A stretch of 64,000 nucleotides of DNA from Dromaius novaehollandiae (lineage: Eukaryota; Chordata; Aves; Casuariiformes; Dromaiidae), in contig NC_088117.1 in the NCBI RefSeq assembly GCF_036370855.1, positions 8,370,001 to 8,434,000 on the forward strand, in the 5' to 3' direction. A program made the position numbers and the translations under genes. Numbering within the stretch: position 1 is the stretch's first letter; the number at the start of each line of letters is the position of its first letter. Of this stretch, positions 1 to 30,375 are shown piece after piece. The notes beneath the pieces were generated by a model. That model ran no database searches. It worked only from the letters and a program-made list of their open reading frames with translations, and was not told where the DNA came from.

Positions 1-59
1 CCTCTGCCATGTAGCTACATGTACACACGTCTACGCACACACACATGTATACTGTGATA

Positions 60-860
60 TTCGCCCCCAGCAGCTCCCCCGCGCCGCTAACGGGCTTCCC
101 GAGAGGTGAGTTCCCGCCCGAGCGGCCAGGCGTCGCTCGGCCCCCCCCGGCCTCGGCTGCGCGGGCTGCGGCGCTTTCCGCGGCGGCGGCCGCTCCCCCC
201 GCCGCCCTCCCGGCTCCCCTCCGCGCTTTGCCCTCGGCCTGGCTGCCGCCGCCGCGGGAGCGGGACCCCGAGCGGCTCGGGGTTTCCAAACCCATCCTGT
301 CCCCAAAGCGGGTGTTTCTCCGCCTGGGAGAAGGAAGGGGAACGGGGGGCAGGTTCCCTTCAGGGAGACCCCGCCTGGGCCCCGGGGCCGCTCTGCTTAA
401 GGCGACGCCACCCGCGCCTCGGACCGCGCCGGCTGAAACGCAGCTGCGCCCCTGGGGCTAAAGGGAGGCAAACGCTATGGGCGGGCGGGAGGCCCCAAAC
501 CACCCCCGGCGCCCCTCGGGCGGCCCCTCGCAGCGTCACCGGGGGCGGCGGCGGTGCCGGTGCGGAGCGGGGAGCCGCCGCCCGGCCCGGCCCCCGGCCC
601 CTCCCCCGGGCTCGCTGCGCGCCGCCGCCGCCGCCGCCTCCCCGCGCTGCTCGGGGCGCCGCCGCCGCCGCCGCCGGGCCCGAAGGGCGGCCCAGCGCCG
701 CCGCGGAGCCCCGGGCGCGGCGCATCGCGCAGGTGAGTGGCGGCCGCGGCTGCGGGCGGCGGGGGGCGGCGGCGGGGCCCGCCCGGCCCCGCGTCCCCGG
801 GCCCCGCGGAGGAGGGGGCGGCGGCGGCGGCGGGGATGATGCAGCAGCGCCGCGGAGAAG
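60..860. promoter_or_regulatory. USP20: CpG-island promoter of USP20
   Basis: About 800 bp of very GC- and CpG-rich sequence (GCC/GGC runs, many GC-box-like GGGCGG stretches) that falls abruptly to AT-rich DNA after about 890. It lies upstream of the USP20 coding exons on the same strand, the expected place for a housekeeping CpG-island promoter. No TATA box is evident. In human the neighbouring gene C9orf78 is head to head with USP20, so the promoter may be bidirectional, but I could not find a C9orf78 coding exon inside the window. The transcription start is not fixed by the sequence. Confidence 0.85.
560..732 (+). other. USP20: Probable noncoding first exon of USP20 (start approximate)
   Basis: A strong splice donor (CAG|GTGAGT) lies at 732/733 inside the CpG island, followed by a long AT-richer stretch with no coding exon until 3891. 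A 5'UTR exon ending at 732 is the simplest reading. The left boundary is a guess. A second good donor (GAG|GTGAGT) at 105/106 may belong to an alternative first exon that begins at or before the window edge. Confidence 0.55.
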
Positions 861-3800
861 GGCCGGGCGCTGCCCCCCGTGTTGTTATTACTACCATCAT
901 TTTTTTTGTGACCTCCAAAAGTAAAATGTGGTTTCCTTTGTCCGTTCTAAATAAAACATCTGGGTTTCCAAACGCGACGCGGTGCAAACGTCGAGCAAAT
1001 CAGAAATGCCTGTTTTCCGATGCTTTGTTGTCCCTAGGCCAGTTCAGTAAATGTTTCTTACCTCGGTATCTCACATATACGATGTCGCTAGTAACAGCTG
1101 CAGATAGTTATTTGTCTTGGAAGGTTATGCAATATGAGCGAGCAGGTACGTTAATTGTTTTGCGGATGAGCAGTACAAAGATTTTCTTTTTTTCATACAA
1201 ATATTTAGCCCATGCACGGTACCTTGTAAATGTGCATGCATCAGAAATTCTTGAAAGCTGACTGGAAGCAAAAAACAAAACCACGCAGCTTTTAGCAAAG
1301 AAAAAAAACAAAACCAGAAATGTGTTACCGTATAGGGCAGAGACACTGGTTTTTGGCAGCAATTTCAGCAACTGAAAGTAGGTTGCAGTTACTGTGGAAT
1401 TGTTCTGACATGTTCCTGGTCTGTTTTTCCAGAGCTCCTTCAGAAAGGCAGGCTGAAGGAGTGCCTGTTTTAAGGTAACTGCTTTTTTCATCGCGCGCAA
1501 TACGTTCTGCCAAACAAAGTGAAGCTTTCTGTCACTGCTTTCATTATTAATTGTTGCTCAAGAAACCAGGAGCTTAAGAGCTGTACGTTCCAGCTAAAGC
1601 TCTGCGGGCAGAGTCTCCGGGAGGTAGGGATTTGATAATTGTTTCTGAACCTTCTCTGCTTCTTTCAGTCAGGGCTGAGAGGTGAAAATGACCTTTTTCC
1701 TGTTTTATTCAAAAAGAGAAGCTCTAAGTGGGAAGGTCAGCATTCAGTGCTGGAAAATTTTAAGGCATGTTTTTAATTTTAAGTAGATGACTGGTCCTAT
1801 AGAATTCAGTAAAACCATCCACATCCACAAGACTGTACTGAGCATACTGTGCTCCAAAACCAGTTCCCATTAGCTTAAGCTGGTAAAGATTAAGGGGCCT
1901 GGAGTTAATTTTAAAATATTCTGTTCATTAGGCTTTCTCTGACCCCAGGGAATGGATGAGAAATCAAGGAAGGCAAAATAGCAAAGATGGCACTACTTTT
2001 TTTCTTCAGTTGGACCAGCTGATGCATTTGGGAAAAGGGGGCAGTTTTGATGAAGGGACTCAAGAGCCTGAAAGTGTCCCAGTTTTATGTGTTAGTCAAA
2101 GATACTCTGGTTTTGTCACTTGTCTTTTAAATCAACATGTTACGTGACATGATTTGGTTTCTCTGTGAAGCTGCATGAAATTGTTCAGTAGTTTAAGCAT
2201 GTCTTCACAGATTACCGAGTTCCTCGTTACAACCACAGTTGCCCTTTCTAGTTCTTGCAATGACGCCTCTCCCCTCCAGTTTTGCTTCGCTACTCTAGTT
2301 TGTTCAGTTCCAAAGAGGGCTGGAAAAATACTGTTATAAAATTATCCTTGAGATCTGTGTTCTGCCAAGGCAAGGTGCAAGGCAAGCTTTTCAGCTCCTA
2401 TGATAACTATTGCTGAAATGACTTGTTTGTTTGTTTTGTTGCTGTCAGTGATTCAGAGCACATAACACTGGAAATTCTTTCAAATGTCTTCAAAATGTGA
2501 AAATAAAAGAGAGCAGTGACCACACTGCTGGAGTTGTTGTTAACTTACAGTTCACTGAAATTTTCAACTTCTTTTCTTTAATGATTTAGGCTTTTTATAT
2601 CTGCTTGGTTTCCAGCCAATAGTAATATTTTGGATCCTGGCCTGTATTGTTAATATCACTTTTTTTTTTTTTTTTGACTGCCACAGCTGAGCTTCCCTTA
2701 ACTATGCTTATGAAGCATAAACTCTTTTTGTCTCCTTTTATTATTGCACATTACTGAGACATGTTAACAATTTTTCATATATGCGTGGACCACCAAGAAA
2801 GTGTTTATTGTGCTCGTAAGCATGCAGATATGAGAATTATGGGACTCATATTATTAGAAATCTATCTATTTATTGGCAAATTCCCCAGAGATTGAAGATC
2901 AGTTATCAGTGTTATAGATGTTTTAAGTCTGATTCTCTCGTCCAAGTTCATTTGAAACAGTAATCGTATGTTACTTTATCAATCACTAAAAATAATAAAG
3001 AACTAAATGTTGTCTTCAGATCAGCATAGTATAGGTAATACAGAGTCCCTAGACACCATATGCCGAAGTACTTGTGTCTGGAACTGCAGGTGTTTCTGAC
3101 TTTTTAATCCAAGTTTCATGCAAACAAGCTCATTAGATTTGTATCTCTGTGCTGCATGTTAATGTTTGACAACAGGAAGCAAGTTCAGATCACCGCATTT
3201 GTTTTCACATCCTACCTGCTGAGCTAGGATATAAAACCCAGTTTCTAGAGGGGAAAGTCTAGTTTATCAGCCTACTTTCAGCTTAATGGAGTATGGTGCA
3301 TGCATGGTATGTAAGACGAGTGAAGTTATGCAAAATGTGTATGAACTAATGGGAGTTTTTATTTATCGCTTTAGGACTCTTCCTCATTCAAAGATGCTAT
3401 TTGATCCAGACAGTCTGTGATTCTGAGATTAAGAAGAGACTGCACAGTGTGTCACTGTACTGCTGTTTTAATTTTGAGGTGTGAGTTTACCATTTGCAGC
3501 AAATCCAACCCTTTGGCTTGACAGCATACCTGAAACTGAGTTGGTAGCTGTACTCCTGAAGTTATGTCTGTGTATTTAGCACCTTCCTGCATTTCTGAGC
3601 GCCCATCCCACATTTTAGAAATTACTAGTGCTATTCATGTGTTTCCTTCCCCCCCGCCGATGCTTTGCTCACTTACCTACGATATCATAATACTACCGCT
3701 CAACAGTGAGTCAGAACTGTGCTAGCTGACCTCACTGTGTCCGAGTTTAGATTTGTTTTGACCTCTTTGAATCTTAAAGATGGATTTCTTAATCTCTAAT

Positions 3801-3890
3801 ATACTAATATTTGAAGCAGTCTTACCTTCTTGCAGTCTGTGGGAGCAAATCTGACATGTAACTGAACTGAACTATCCTTCCTTGTCCTAG
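733..3890 (+). other. USP20: USP20 intron 1 (5'UTR intron)
   Basis: No coding exon is recognisable here. It contains a T15 tract near 2661-2675 and otherwise unremarkable AT-rich sequence. It ends in a pyrimidine-rich acceptor (TCCTAG at 3885-3890) just before the ATG exon. Additional small noncoding 5'UTR exons could be hidden here and cannot be called without transcripts. Confidence 0.6.
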
Positions 3891-3923
3891 AATCTTTCTG
3901 CTGCCAAGCGTGCCTTGGTGAGA

Positions 3924-21506
<17,583 letters not shown>

Positions 21507-23645
21507 ACGGTGCGGGATGGGGCAGGGAAGGTATGGCACGAATATGTCCATGTGGGGCTGAAAGGCTGGGGAATCCCGAGGAGTTAAACCTCTTCCTCTG
21601 TCTGGTACTCAAAGGTGTGTGCAGTGCTCACCACCACTTCTGGGGAAGGCAGGTTTCCTCCACCATCCTTTCATGTGGTTTTGGATATAGGGACAGTGCT
21701 GGAAAAGACTGGGAGAAATCAATTTTTCTGTAATTCATCTGTGCAGCCCCAGTGGATAAAGCCATGGTGGGGAGGCTGCAGCCAAACTTCACTAGGAAAT
21801 GTTTTGACTTGACCCCTCTCCCTTTTGTTTGCTTACACAAAGTCAGCACTCCCAGCCTGCCCCCAGTGAATTGAATCTCTCTGCTCCTTTGCAGGTTTTG
21901 CTTCTGGCACTTTTTTTTTTTTTTAATCCAATGTATAAAGATAATGAAATGTTATTTATGTTTCCAGTGTGCAATGTTGCAACTAGAGAAACCTGTTTAT
22001 CTGAAGCTGACTAAAGCCACAAGGTCTCCTGATAGTTTTGTGCTGGTGGTGCACAGCTGACACAACTTCCTAGTTTTGCTCCTTATCTAATTCTTGCAAC
22101 TTCAGTTGCAACTAAGAAATCTTGAAAGAGGCTGTTTCTCCCCCCACTGGCCATAGCTACACCTTCACAGTCCTGCAGAATTCTTTCCTCCTTGTATCTG
22201 ATACCATGTGTTCAGCAAATTTTCAGAGAACAAAGCTGCAAGACAAGTTCTCCTTTACAACGGCTTCCCACTGTGCTGTTTCCTCTAAACTCCTGGCAGC
22301 TTTGTAGATACAGATGCAGCCTTCTAGGTATTAAGTTCCCAGGGGTGGTACATGAACAGCTTAAAGGCAAAGCTGTTAGAGGGGCAGACTTCATCAGAGC
22401 TGGACACAAGACAGCTCTGATGCAGACTTTAGGGCTCTTGTTCTGGGTCATATGAAATTCCCCCAGCTGCTTGTCCAGACCCCATTCTCAGAAGGACCCT
22501 GTGTGTAAGCCTAGACCTGTCTCCACACCTTTTATGAGAAGGGTGTGTGAAGGATGAGGAGGACCCTCTGAGGCATTTGTTTGCACAGAGCCTAGTCAGA
22601 TGGGTCACCTTTGGACAGGGCAGTAATTCAGCACTGGGGAAGGTGCCCAGCTGAGCAGGCCTCAGGCTGTTGAAGCAGCCTCTTAGCCTTGTTTTCTGCA
22701 AACAAGCCCCCACATATGTGCTGAGCTCATTCTAGCTTCTCAACACCGATCTTGTTTGTGTATACAGTGGCTCATTTAATGAAAAGAAATAACTTGCTCC
22801 CCAATGTACTGCCAGTAATGCAGCCACGGAGCATCCGATTAACAGGTGGAGGAGAGAGGAATGAAGATGAAAAAGGCTAAATGCTACTTTTCTCATCAAG
22901 AGTTTTGAATAGCCCTGCTTAATCTTTAAGCCAGCAAGGCAATAATAAATTCCATGTGACTTTGCAAACCCTCGAGTGAGAGCTGATAGAAGGAGAGCAA
23001 GGCAAAGCTGGTAAGGCAGAGGTAGCTTCTCCATTGGGTCTAAGCAAACTCTTGGGCTGAAGAACCAAACTGTATGTTCATAACGGTGCTGGAACCTTTA
23101 TGATTCCTCAGCATCAGTCTGGCCTTGGTACCAGACTCCAGCATGGAGCTGTGACCTCCTATGTACTTATTGTGCTCTTCCCATAGAAGAGAAAGGGAGG
23201 GAGGGGGGAGAGGAAAGCTGCTCTTTGACTCTCAAATAGGAAGTGGAAAAGGGTGTGGGAGAAAAGTTTCTGAAATAAAAAATGTGGCCTTCAGATTTTT
23301 TTAGACCAAATGTTTGCTGTTTGCAGCAAACTCTTCTTTAAAAAAGTCTCTGTAAATGGTTCAGCATGTTAATTTTACTATCCTGTTTACTGGATGCTTG
23401 TACATACCCAGCCAGGCCAGAGGGGAGGTCAGAGAATGAGCCACTGTTGGGATTTCTCATTGTTTTAAGCTGTCTTTGTTTGCTACTGCAGCCTTCTTGG
23501 ATTCTGCTGCAGAGCCTGTATGGCTGCATGTCTGTGTTGTCTGTGCCATTCAGAGGACGCTGTATAGATTGTAATAACACTCCTGTGCTTAAGTGTTATA
23601 TTTTGTGCTGGAAATGTGTCCCAATAAATACATGTGCATTCAACA
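21507..23645 (+). other. USP20: USP20 3'UTR
   Basis: Begins directly after TGA 21504-21506. No intron or further coding sequence is apparent. Candidate poly(A) signals are AATAAA at 22944-22949, 23274-23279 and 23623-23628. The last has a GT-rich element (TGGTGCCTGTCTGC) about 30 nt downstream and is the best distal end. The exact 3' end is inferred. Confidence 0.65.
23623..23628 (+). terminator. USP20: Poly(A) signal AATAAA, likely distal end of USP20
   Basis: Perfect hexamer followed at suitable distance by CA dinucleotides (about 23640-23650) and a G/T-rich stretch. Earlier hexamers at 22944 and 23274 could give shorter 3'UTRs. Confidence 0.55.
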
Positions 23646-26600
23646 AACTGCATGACTGGTGCCTGTCTGCATGGCCAGAGGGGTCTGACAGCTTCCATGT
23701 AACTTACGGCATTAATGAAAAGAAAAAAAATTCAAACATCCTGCTGCTGCTGAGTGGCCTTGCAAAACAGATCCTTCTGAGCAGCAGCAAGCTTTAGTAG
23801 TGCTTTTCACTAAATCATACTGCAGTTGTCCAGACAAGGGCACCTGCTCCTTTCAGCGTCTTACAAAGACTTCCTGTTCATCTTGTTTCATTTACTCAGG
23901 TCTGGTACACAGTTTCAGCTGAGTTTCTGTCTCAGGAAGCCTATGTTGTCTGGGAAGCATGTGCTGTTCATGACCATCATTGCTAGGAACATAACTTGCA
24001 AATGGAGTAGCTTGTAGTTGGAGGAGTTTACTTCCCTTAGTAACATTTATGCGAGAGTAGCTTTGCTCATAGGCGCAATGCAGACAGTAGGCCCTGCTGC
24101 TCCTGAGGCTGCAGGAACCACTGTACTCTTGCCCGTGTGAACAACAAGAGTAGCTGAAACAGGTAGCTGTTATGAATGGCAGCTCACATTTGAGGGGCCG
24201 GAAGAAGTTAAGGAGGGTTCTCTCCTCCCAAATGGTGAGTAAGACTGCCTTATTAGCTGAAGACCAAAATATTACAGAAAAGAGGGCTGGAGTTCAGTTA
24301 ATAAGAACATACAGCTTGTACTCTACCAACTTTAAGTCATTCTTCAGAACTTTCATCTAGAAAACAAACTCTGTAACCTCAGCAACTGCAGAACAGTTTG
24401 TAACATTCCTGAAGACATTAACAAACTCCCTTCCCCTAGGGACTGGATTATATAGTGTCTAGACAAACAGCTTTAGTATTACACTGGCAAAACCCTAATT
24501 GTACTTTTTGTTATCCTGTTAGACACTCAAAGCTTTGTTGTGCATCCATACTACATTTTAGATTTGAAATCTGATTGTAGTGCTCCTTTTCTCTGACTCT
24601 GATAGCAGATAGCTATGGTATTTCTGAGCATCTATCCTGAACACAGCTAGCTGTGTGAGCTGTTGCAAGCAAGATTTTATGGCTAAGATAGATCAGTTCT
24701 TTTTGCATAAACACTTCCTTTTTTCCTTATTTTATCAGGTCCCTTGCTGATTGCAAAAATAGGGAGATGAGAGAATTGTTCATGCATTGGACTGATTGAG
24801 CTAACCTCACTCTATTTGTATTATTTGCTCTCCCTCCCCCCCAGTCTTCTGTGAGTATTAGCAAGTTTACAATACATAAGTTCTGTTTACAGGAGGTCCT
24901 ACTTTTCTGCTGAATATTCTCAAGGCCTAGACTATGGTCGCATGAACGCATCAGTTTGATATAACTGAAGCTGTGATGCACAGAATGACAAGTACTCTGC
25001 AGTACCTGCCCCTATGCTCTTACCTTACAATGCATGTGTGTCATGTCTCAACCCATGGAAGGCCAAGATAGCTTTTCCTTCAGGGATGCAATGCAACGTA
25101 TTGTAAACCTACCCCACAGTTACCATCCGTGGTCACTTGTCCATGCAGCCTCGGCCTTACTCTGCAGTCCACAGCTGCCAGTGGCACCTCTCCATCCTCC
25201 TTCTGAATGACCAAAATAAATAGCATTCTGTATACTGTCTGCGACATGTTCAGTGACATGTATTTAAAGCTCATTTTATTTTCTTCCTAGTTATTGCTTA
25301 GCTTGGCTTCAGCTCCCAGCCTTCAATCACTAATTTGATTGCTCTGTTTCTATTTAAAGCTAGCAATGCTAATACTGTTTAAGAGAAATCAAAGTTAGAG
25401 CCAGACTGACACCTCCTGCTGTTCATTGTTTCCAAAAAATGCAGACATGGACCATGTATGTCTCAGCCTTATTTTCTCTGTACTCTTGAGCATTCTTTCT
25501 GGCAGACTGCTTTCATAAACAATACTGATTTGTCCCAAACTGACAGGGATAATTACTGCTGGCAAAGAACAACTGAAGTTCTGTTAAAAAAAAATGAGAA
25601 TCTGACCTTAGGAAAAAAAACCTATATATAGCTGCTTCAGATGAAGCCTCATTAGTCCATATTAAACAGTCAGGTATTACTCAGGTACCACCTACTATGA
25701 GCTGCACAACTGCAAATCTTCTTGGCTCCTAGATGAGGCTATTTCCAATGTACTGGACTAACAGGTGATGGAGCAGCTGTCCAGAAGCTAGTCAGACTTT
25801 TTGTCTCAGCTAGAGAGAGGAAGAAGAGATTTTTAGGTTAATGCTCTTAAGGACAGAGAAGCAATTTTAGGTCAATATAGAGCTAAATTACAAGGCTTGT
25901 GTATCGGCAGAGCAGCACAGTGCAATACAGCAGCAGACAGCACCATCCACAAACCCAGCACGCTACTGCAGCCCTGCATCCAAGCAGAGGCAGTAGGATG
26001 TGTTGCTCTCCATGGAGTGGTGAAGTTGTGCTTCCTTGAGCTACCTGCCCAGTTTCTCTGCACTTCCCTGACATGCTGTTTTATACAGCAATGGCTTTCC
26101 TGACACAGCATTTGAGGGACCTTTTAAGGGAACCCTCCATCTGCCAGTTGAGGATCTCTTCCTCTTTGGTGTAAGCCGTTTCTTTCTTCCAAAAACAGGA
26201 AGGAAAATTTTGTCCAGCCACAGCCACAGTTATTTTGTGTTGTTAATGCTGGACAAACACACCAAAGCAAAATTAAGGTTGCCAAAGGAAGTTCACAAGT
26301 TGCACGAACCCTGAACCACGTGCCTTATGTACGTGCACAGCCCTTTCCTCGAGCGCTGTCTGGCTCCTTCCCCCACCACACCTCCCACAGCCAGTAAGAC
26401 ACGCAGACAGGAGCTGTCTCAATACCCTTGTCGTGCTTCAGTCCCCTCAGTGGAAACCCACCGACTGCTGCATTTAGCTGTTTCCGTCCATCTTGTTCAT
26501 TTTGCACCAGCGAGGTGCTGGGTAGGAATGCACATTCCTCCCCTATTTCATTATCTGCCTTTCCCCAAACCTGGACTGAGAAGGGGGATACAGGTGTGCA

Positions 26601-26930
26601 AATGCTCAAAAGCATGTGCACAGGCTCAGGGAGCAGGGCAGCACCTCAGTACTAATTTCAGATTCTCCTCTCTAGGGCTGTGACAAGCTTCAGGCATTTA
26701 GAGTGCAATCTGGGCCCCCCCTCTTCCTCTAAAGGAAAATAAATCACAGCTCAAGACAGCCAGCTCCAGCACAGCATGTGCACAGTACCCCTAGCACCTG
26801 CAGCCTGGCAAAAGATTTCCTTGGAGCTCTTCCATCCACTGTTCACCACCCCCTGCACATTAAAGCTAAATTGCAAATAACCTTATCCAGACTTACAGAT
26901 TATTCAGAGAAGGGAAATACTACTGTATTT

Positions 26931-26968
26931 CATACATGTGTGCACACGTGTATGCATACACATGCATG
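26931..26968. repeat. 38-bp perfect alternating purine-pyrimidine tract with two palindromes
   Basis: Every base alternates pyrimidine/purine for 38 positions. Inside are the perfect palindromes GTGTGCACAC (26938-26947) and GTGTATGCATACAC (26948-26961), directly adjacent. Such tracts can adopt Z-DNA or cruciform structure under supercoiling; that is general knowledge, not shown here. Confidence 0.8.
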
Positions 26969-27458
26969 AATGCATTACTTGCTATGGGCACAACACATTT
27001 AACGTATAAACAAGTAGCATCAAAAAATCTGCTGAGCCTTCTGATTAAACCAACACACCCACTATGGGTATTAAAAGGTACTGCTCTGTCTTAAGAGGAA
27101 TTGTTTTCCCCAAACTTACAGTCCTTGTGGCCTAAAGTGGGGAAGTTTAAAACAAACAAACAAAAAACCCCCCCACACCCAAGAGCCACCTGTCTTTCCC
27201 AAGTACACCAACAACTACAACCAGAACAATGCATTTTTCTTTCTTCTCAAATGACTACATTGTTTTTGATAAAGCTTCCAGAAAACACTTTGTTCTGTGT
27301 TCGGTGCCAGCTGGAAAGGTAAAAGTTTCGTAAAATTGCAAGTATCTCAAAGTGACCTGTTGGGAACTAGGTATGTGGGACATAGTTACTCAAGGCACTA
27401 TTTTTCTTAGTGCAGACCCAATTAACACCCCACTTACCCGAAAAATCAGGTATGAAAT

Positions 27459-27472
27459 GGGGGGGGGGGGGG
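27459..27472. repeat. G14 homopolymer
   Basis: Fourteen consecutive G on the plus strand (C14 on the FNBP1 sense strand), just beyond the probable FNBP1 3' end. It is a likely site of length variation or sequencing error. Confidence 0.85.
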
Positions 27473-27894
27473 AAGTATGAGGAAGAATTTTTCATCATTC
27501 TTCACAAAACAGCAGCTATACACAAGCACAGCACTGGAACTGGCTCTTTCTGCTTATTTGCTGAAAATTTTACAGCTGGACATGAAACCAAAATCCACTC
27601 CATAGTTCAAGGAGAATGCTGAGGAATATGAGAGAAGCCAAGCGGAGTTTCAGGTTATAGATTTTGTATCTGGCTAAAACAATAAGCCACAGCTAAATTC
27701 TCAACTGGAAATATTTGTGGTAAGGCAAAAAGGTTGCTGGAGAGCAATGGATATAATACCTCAACAAATCAGAGAAGCAGCCCCAGCCAAGAGGCACAAG
27801 CCTTTTTTGATTGGGAAATAAACAGCAAAACCACTTTTTTTCTTCTCTGGATGATCAAAAGGATCCAGTGAAGTTGTATTTCTGGAATTAAATG

Positions 27895-27900
27895 TTTATT
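27895..27900 (-). terminator. FNBP1: Poly(A) signal AATAAA (minus strand), likely distal end of FNBP1
   Basis: TTTATT on the plus strand is AATAAA on the FNBP1 strand. A second perfect copy is at 27965-27970. These place the end of the terminal exon about 3.2 kb beyond the stop at 31140, a length comparable to the long 3'UTR of mammalian FNBP1 mRNAs as I recall them. Which signal is used is not determined. Confidence 0.5.
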
Positions 27901-30299
27901 TAAATATGTGGATGACTTTCCTTTCATTGTTACAAGGTCAATATTCGCTTTCAAATGGAAGCACTTTATTTGGTTGAATTCTGTCTCCAGAAATGAATGG
28001 GCAACACCAGAACCTTGTACATTGGCAATGAAATCACAACACTGAGATGCCACCAAAATCTAAAGTTCAGTGCTCAAACACACATACACACACATATACA
28101 AATAAAAAAGTGCTCGACATCGTCATGTTAAAATAGAATTTGGCTTCTTTTAGGTCTTTTGACACTTCAGGCAGGAAAACAAAAACAAAGAACAATATGC
28201 ATCAAACTAAATGAACGTCTGAAAAATACTCAGCATTAAACACAACTTTCAGTATCAGTAAATATGTTTCTTCTCTATTTACAGATGTTAAGAAAGGGCA
28301 TTAGAGACTTTTGCTGGGGAAGAGATTTCGTAGAATGTACAGTCCACACTTCTGGGTGAGATTAGTAAATTCAAGCAGAGTTTTTATAAACCAGTCACAT
28401 ATTTAGTCCTTTAGATTTCGTAAAAGGTAAATTCTACAAAAATTACCCATTCTTTACCCTGAATAAAGGCAGCAGAATAAAGATGTATAGGCCACAATAT
28501 ATGACTGCTGCTAATTTTTCTTGTAATAAGTTTTAAGATCCAGGCTTTTGGGAACTAGTTACCAAGTTTATAAAAACTCCATACATGGTCTTTTAATAAA
28601 ACTCTTTTGAAGAAAATCATTTGGCTAAAGCTAATGCTCTTTCTAAAGCACTATTTAGCAACACAGACATTGCAATTGTTCAAATGTTCCACAGAGGCTG
28701 ACAATAATATACTGTCCACCTAGATTAAATATATAAAAGCAAACTTTTATCTAATTTTTACATAGATGGCACAATAATAGGTGAAAATGAATTATTCCAG
28801 CTGCTGATTCAACAGTGCATCAGACACAAGAGAATAAAAATACTGCAGCTAAAAATATTCAAAAGATTTTTGCACACCTGTTAACTGCTTAACCATTTAG
28901 ATCCCCTGATAGACATGTGTTGGCTTTGCAGTGCAACAAAGCCTTTGCACAGGTATGTCACAAATTTTTGTACGAAGCTACAGTTGCCAACAGTGTAGAT
29001 AACAATTCTGCTATCAGAGGCTCATGGATCTAAACAGTTAAGCAAACACAGTAGCAGCAATGATAAGGATGGTAATTCAATTGATTATGATCCTTCTGAC
29101 TCCGGTAACGCTGTAGCTGAACAGCCTCAGTGTTGGCATCATCTGCTTGACAATGCAGGCTCCTGAGCCATTTCAATTAGATTAAAAAAGAAAAAAAAAA
29201 TAGAAACGAAACTTTTGCCGACTGATGCTTGCAGATATTAAGCACCATAATATAACAGCTACAGTTGTAGCAGCAGGAATGAGGGCCCTTGTTATCAAAA
29301 ATAAAAATTGGTATTTTGAATGGAGAGAAAGGGACAAAGTTATGAACACAACATGTAACTTCAATCAAAAATAACTTCATCCTGAGTGAGGAAGACCTAA
29401 GCAATCCCCAACATGAAGAGTACATGGTTCTTGGACACATTTTTACATGCTGACCCTGCCTAAAAACACAGCAGGCAGCAAAGCAACACACATACATCTG
29501 CCTGCAAACTAAACCTGAGAGGCTTCATTTTAGGGAGACTGGCCATAGTGGCTTCGTATTATTATTTTCCTAATTCTGGGGATATTACAAAAGATGCTGA
29601 AGTTTCCTAAGAGTAAGTGAATTTCCCCAAATGATTTGTTGACCTATGAATAAAGTTAGGCCCTCAGGAACTATTAGTGGCAACTGACTCTTACAGGCCT
29701 CAAACAGGTACAAGGATTACTGTAATAGCAACGGCAAAGACTAAAGGGAAAACAATACATTTACAGCGTGGAAGCTTAGAAAAATAATCAACCCCTTTTT
29801 AGGCAGTTTAGGTCCAGATCATGTGATATTTGGAGGTATTATAGCTTTCTCTCCACTGCATGACATAAGGTGCAGCATCACTTATCATGCTACTTCTGCT
29901 TCAAATAAAATCATGTGAGAACAGGATGGCTGATGAGTAAGTCACAATTCCTGTCTCGCTTCTGGGTTGAGGTCCAGTCCGAGGCAAGGTGGGAGAATGA
30001 AACAGAGCGCAGGTTCTTTTTTCTTTTTCCTTTTTCTAAAAAAATTCTGTTATTCAAACATTAACTGATGAGAACGCACAAGAGATCATGCAAAAAGATA
30101 AGGCAGGTCTGAAATGCTAAAAAACAAACTAACAAAAAAATCTGCAAAGAGATTATGAACAATGAGCCACCAAATAACGTGGCCCTCAGGAAGGTGGGCG
30201 CAGGCAAGGCAACAGGGCGAGCATGCAGACTGAAACAAGAGCAAAACGGAGGTCTTTGTGACGAGCAAAATGGGGCTTCAAACCAAAATGCTAGTGTCT

Positions 30300-30375
30300 C
30301 TGTGTGCCTGTGTGTGTCTGTGTGTGTGTGAGAGAAAGAGGAAGGGAGGGACAAAGAGGGAGAGAGAGAGAGAAG
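30300..30375. repeat. Compound microsatellite (TG)n/(AG)n
   Basis: TGTGTGTCTGTGTGTGTGTG-type sequence passes into AGAGAAAGAGGAAGGG and then GAGAGAGAGAGAGA. On the FNBP1 strand it is CU-rich followed by CA-rich, within the predicted 3'UTR. Confidence 0.85.

Larger units (their letters stand above)
23646..27880. other. Convergent intergenic spacer between USP20 and FNBP1
   Basis: About 4.2 kb with no ORF, splice pattern or RNA gene I can support. It contains an alternating purine-pyrimidine tract at 26931-26968, (AAAC)n near 27151-27166 and a G14 run at 27459-27472. Part of it may be read-through 3'UTR of either gene. Confidence 0.5.

Noticed and set aside
1-900. First exon of the divergent neighbour C9orf78 (expected from human gene order)
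   Set aside because: I looked for its start-of-protein codons on the minus strand and found none; it probably lies left of the window.
31-987. Long overlapping open frames on both strands in the CpG island (91-272 aa)
   Set aside because: They are Ala/Gly/Pro/Arg-rich by GC composition, overlap in several frames, lack family similarity and coincide with the promoter and a noncoding exon.
26325-26683. 98-118-aa frames on both strands in the intergenic spacer
   Set aside because: No similarity recognised, no splice or promoter context, overlapping on both strands.
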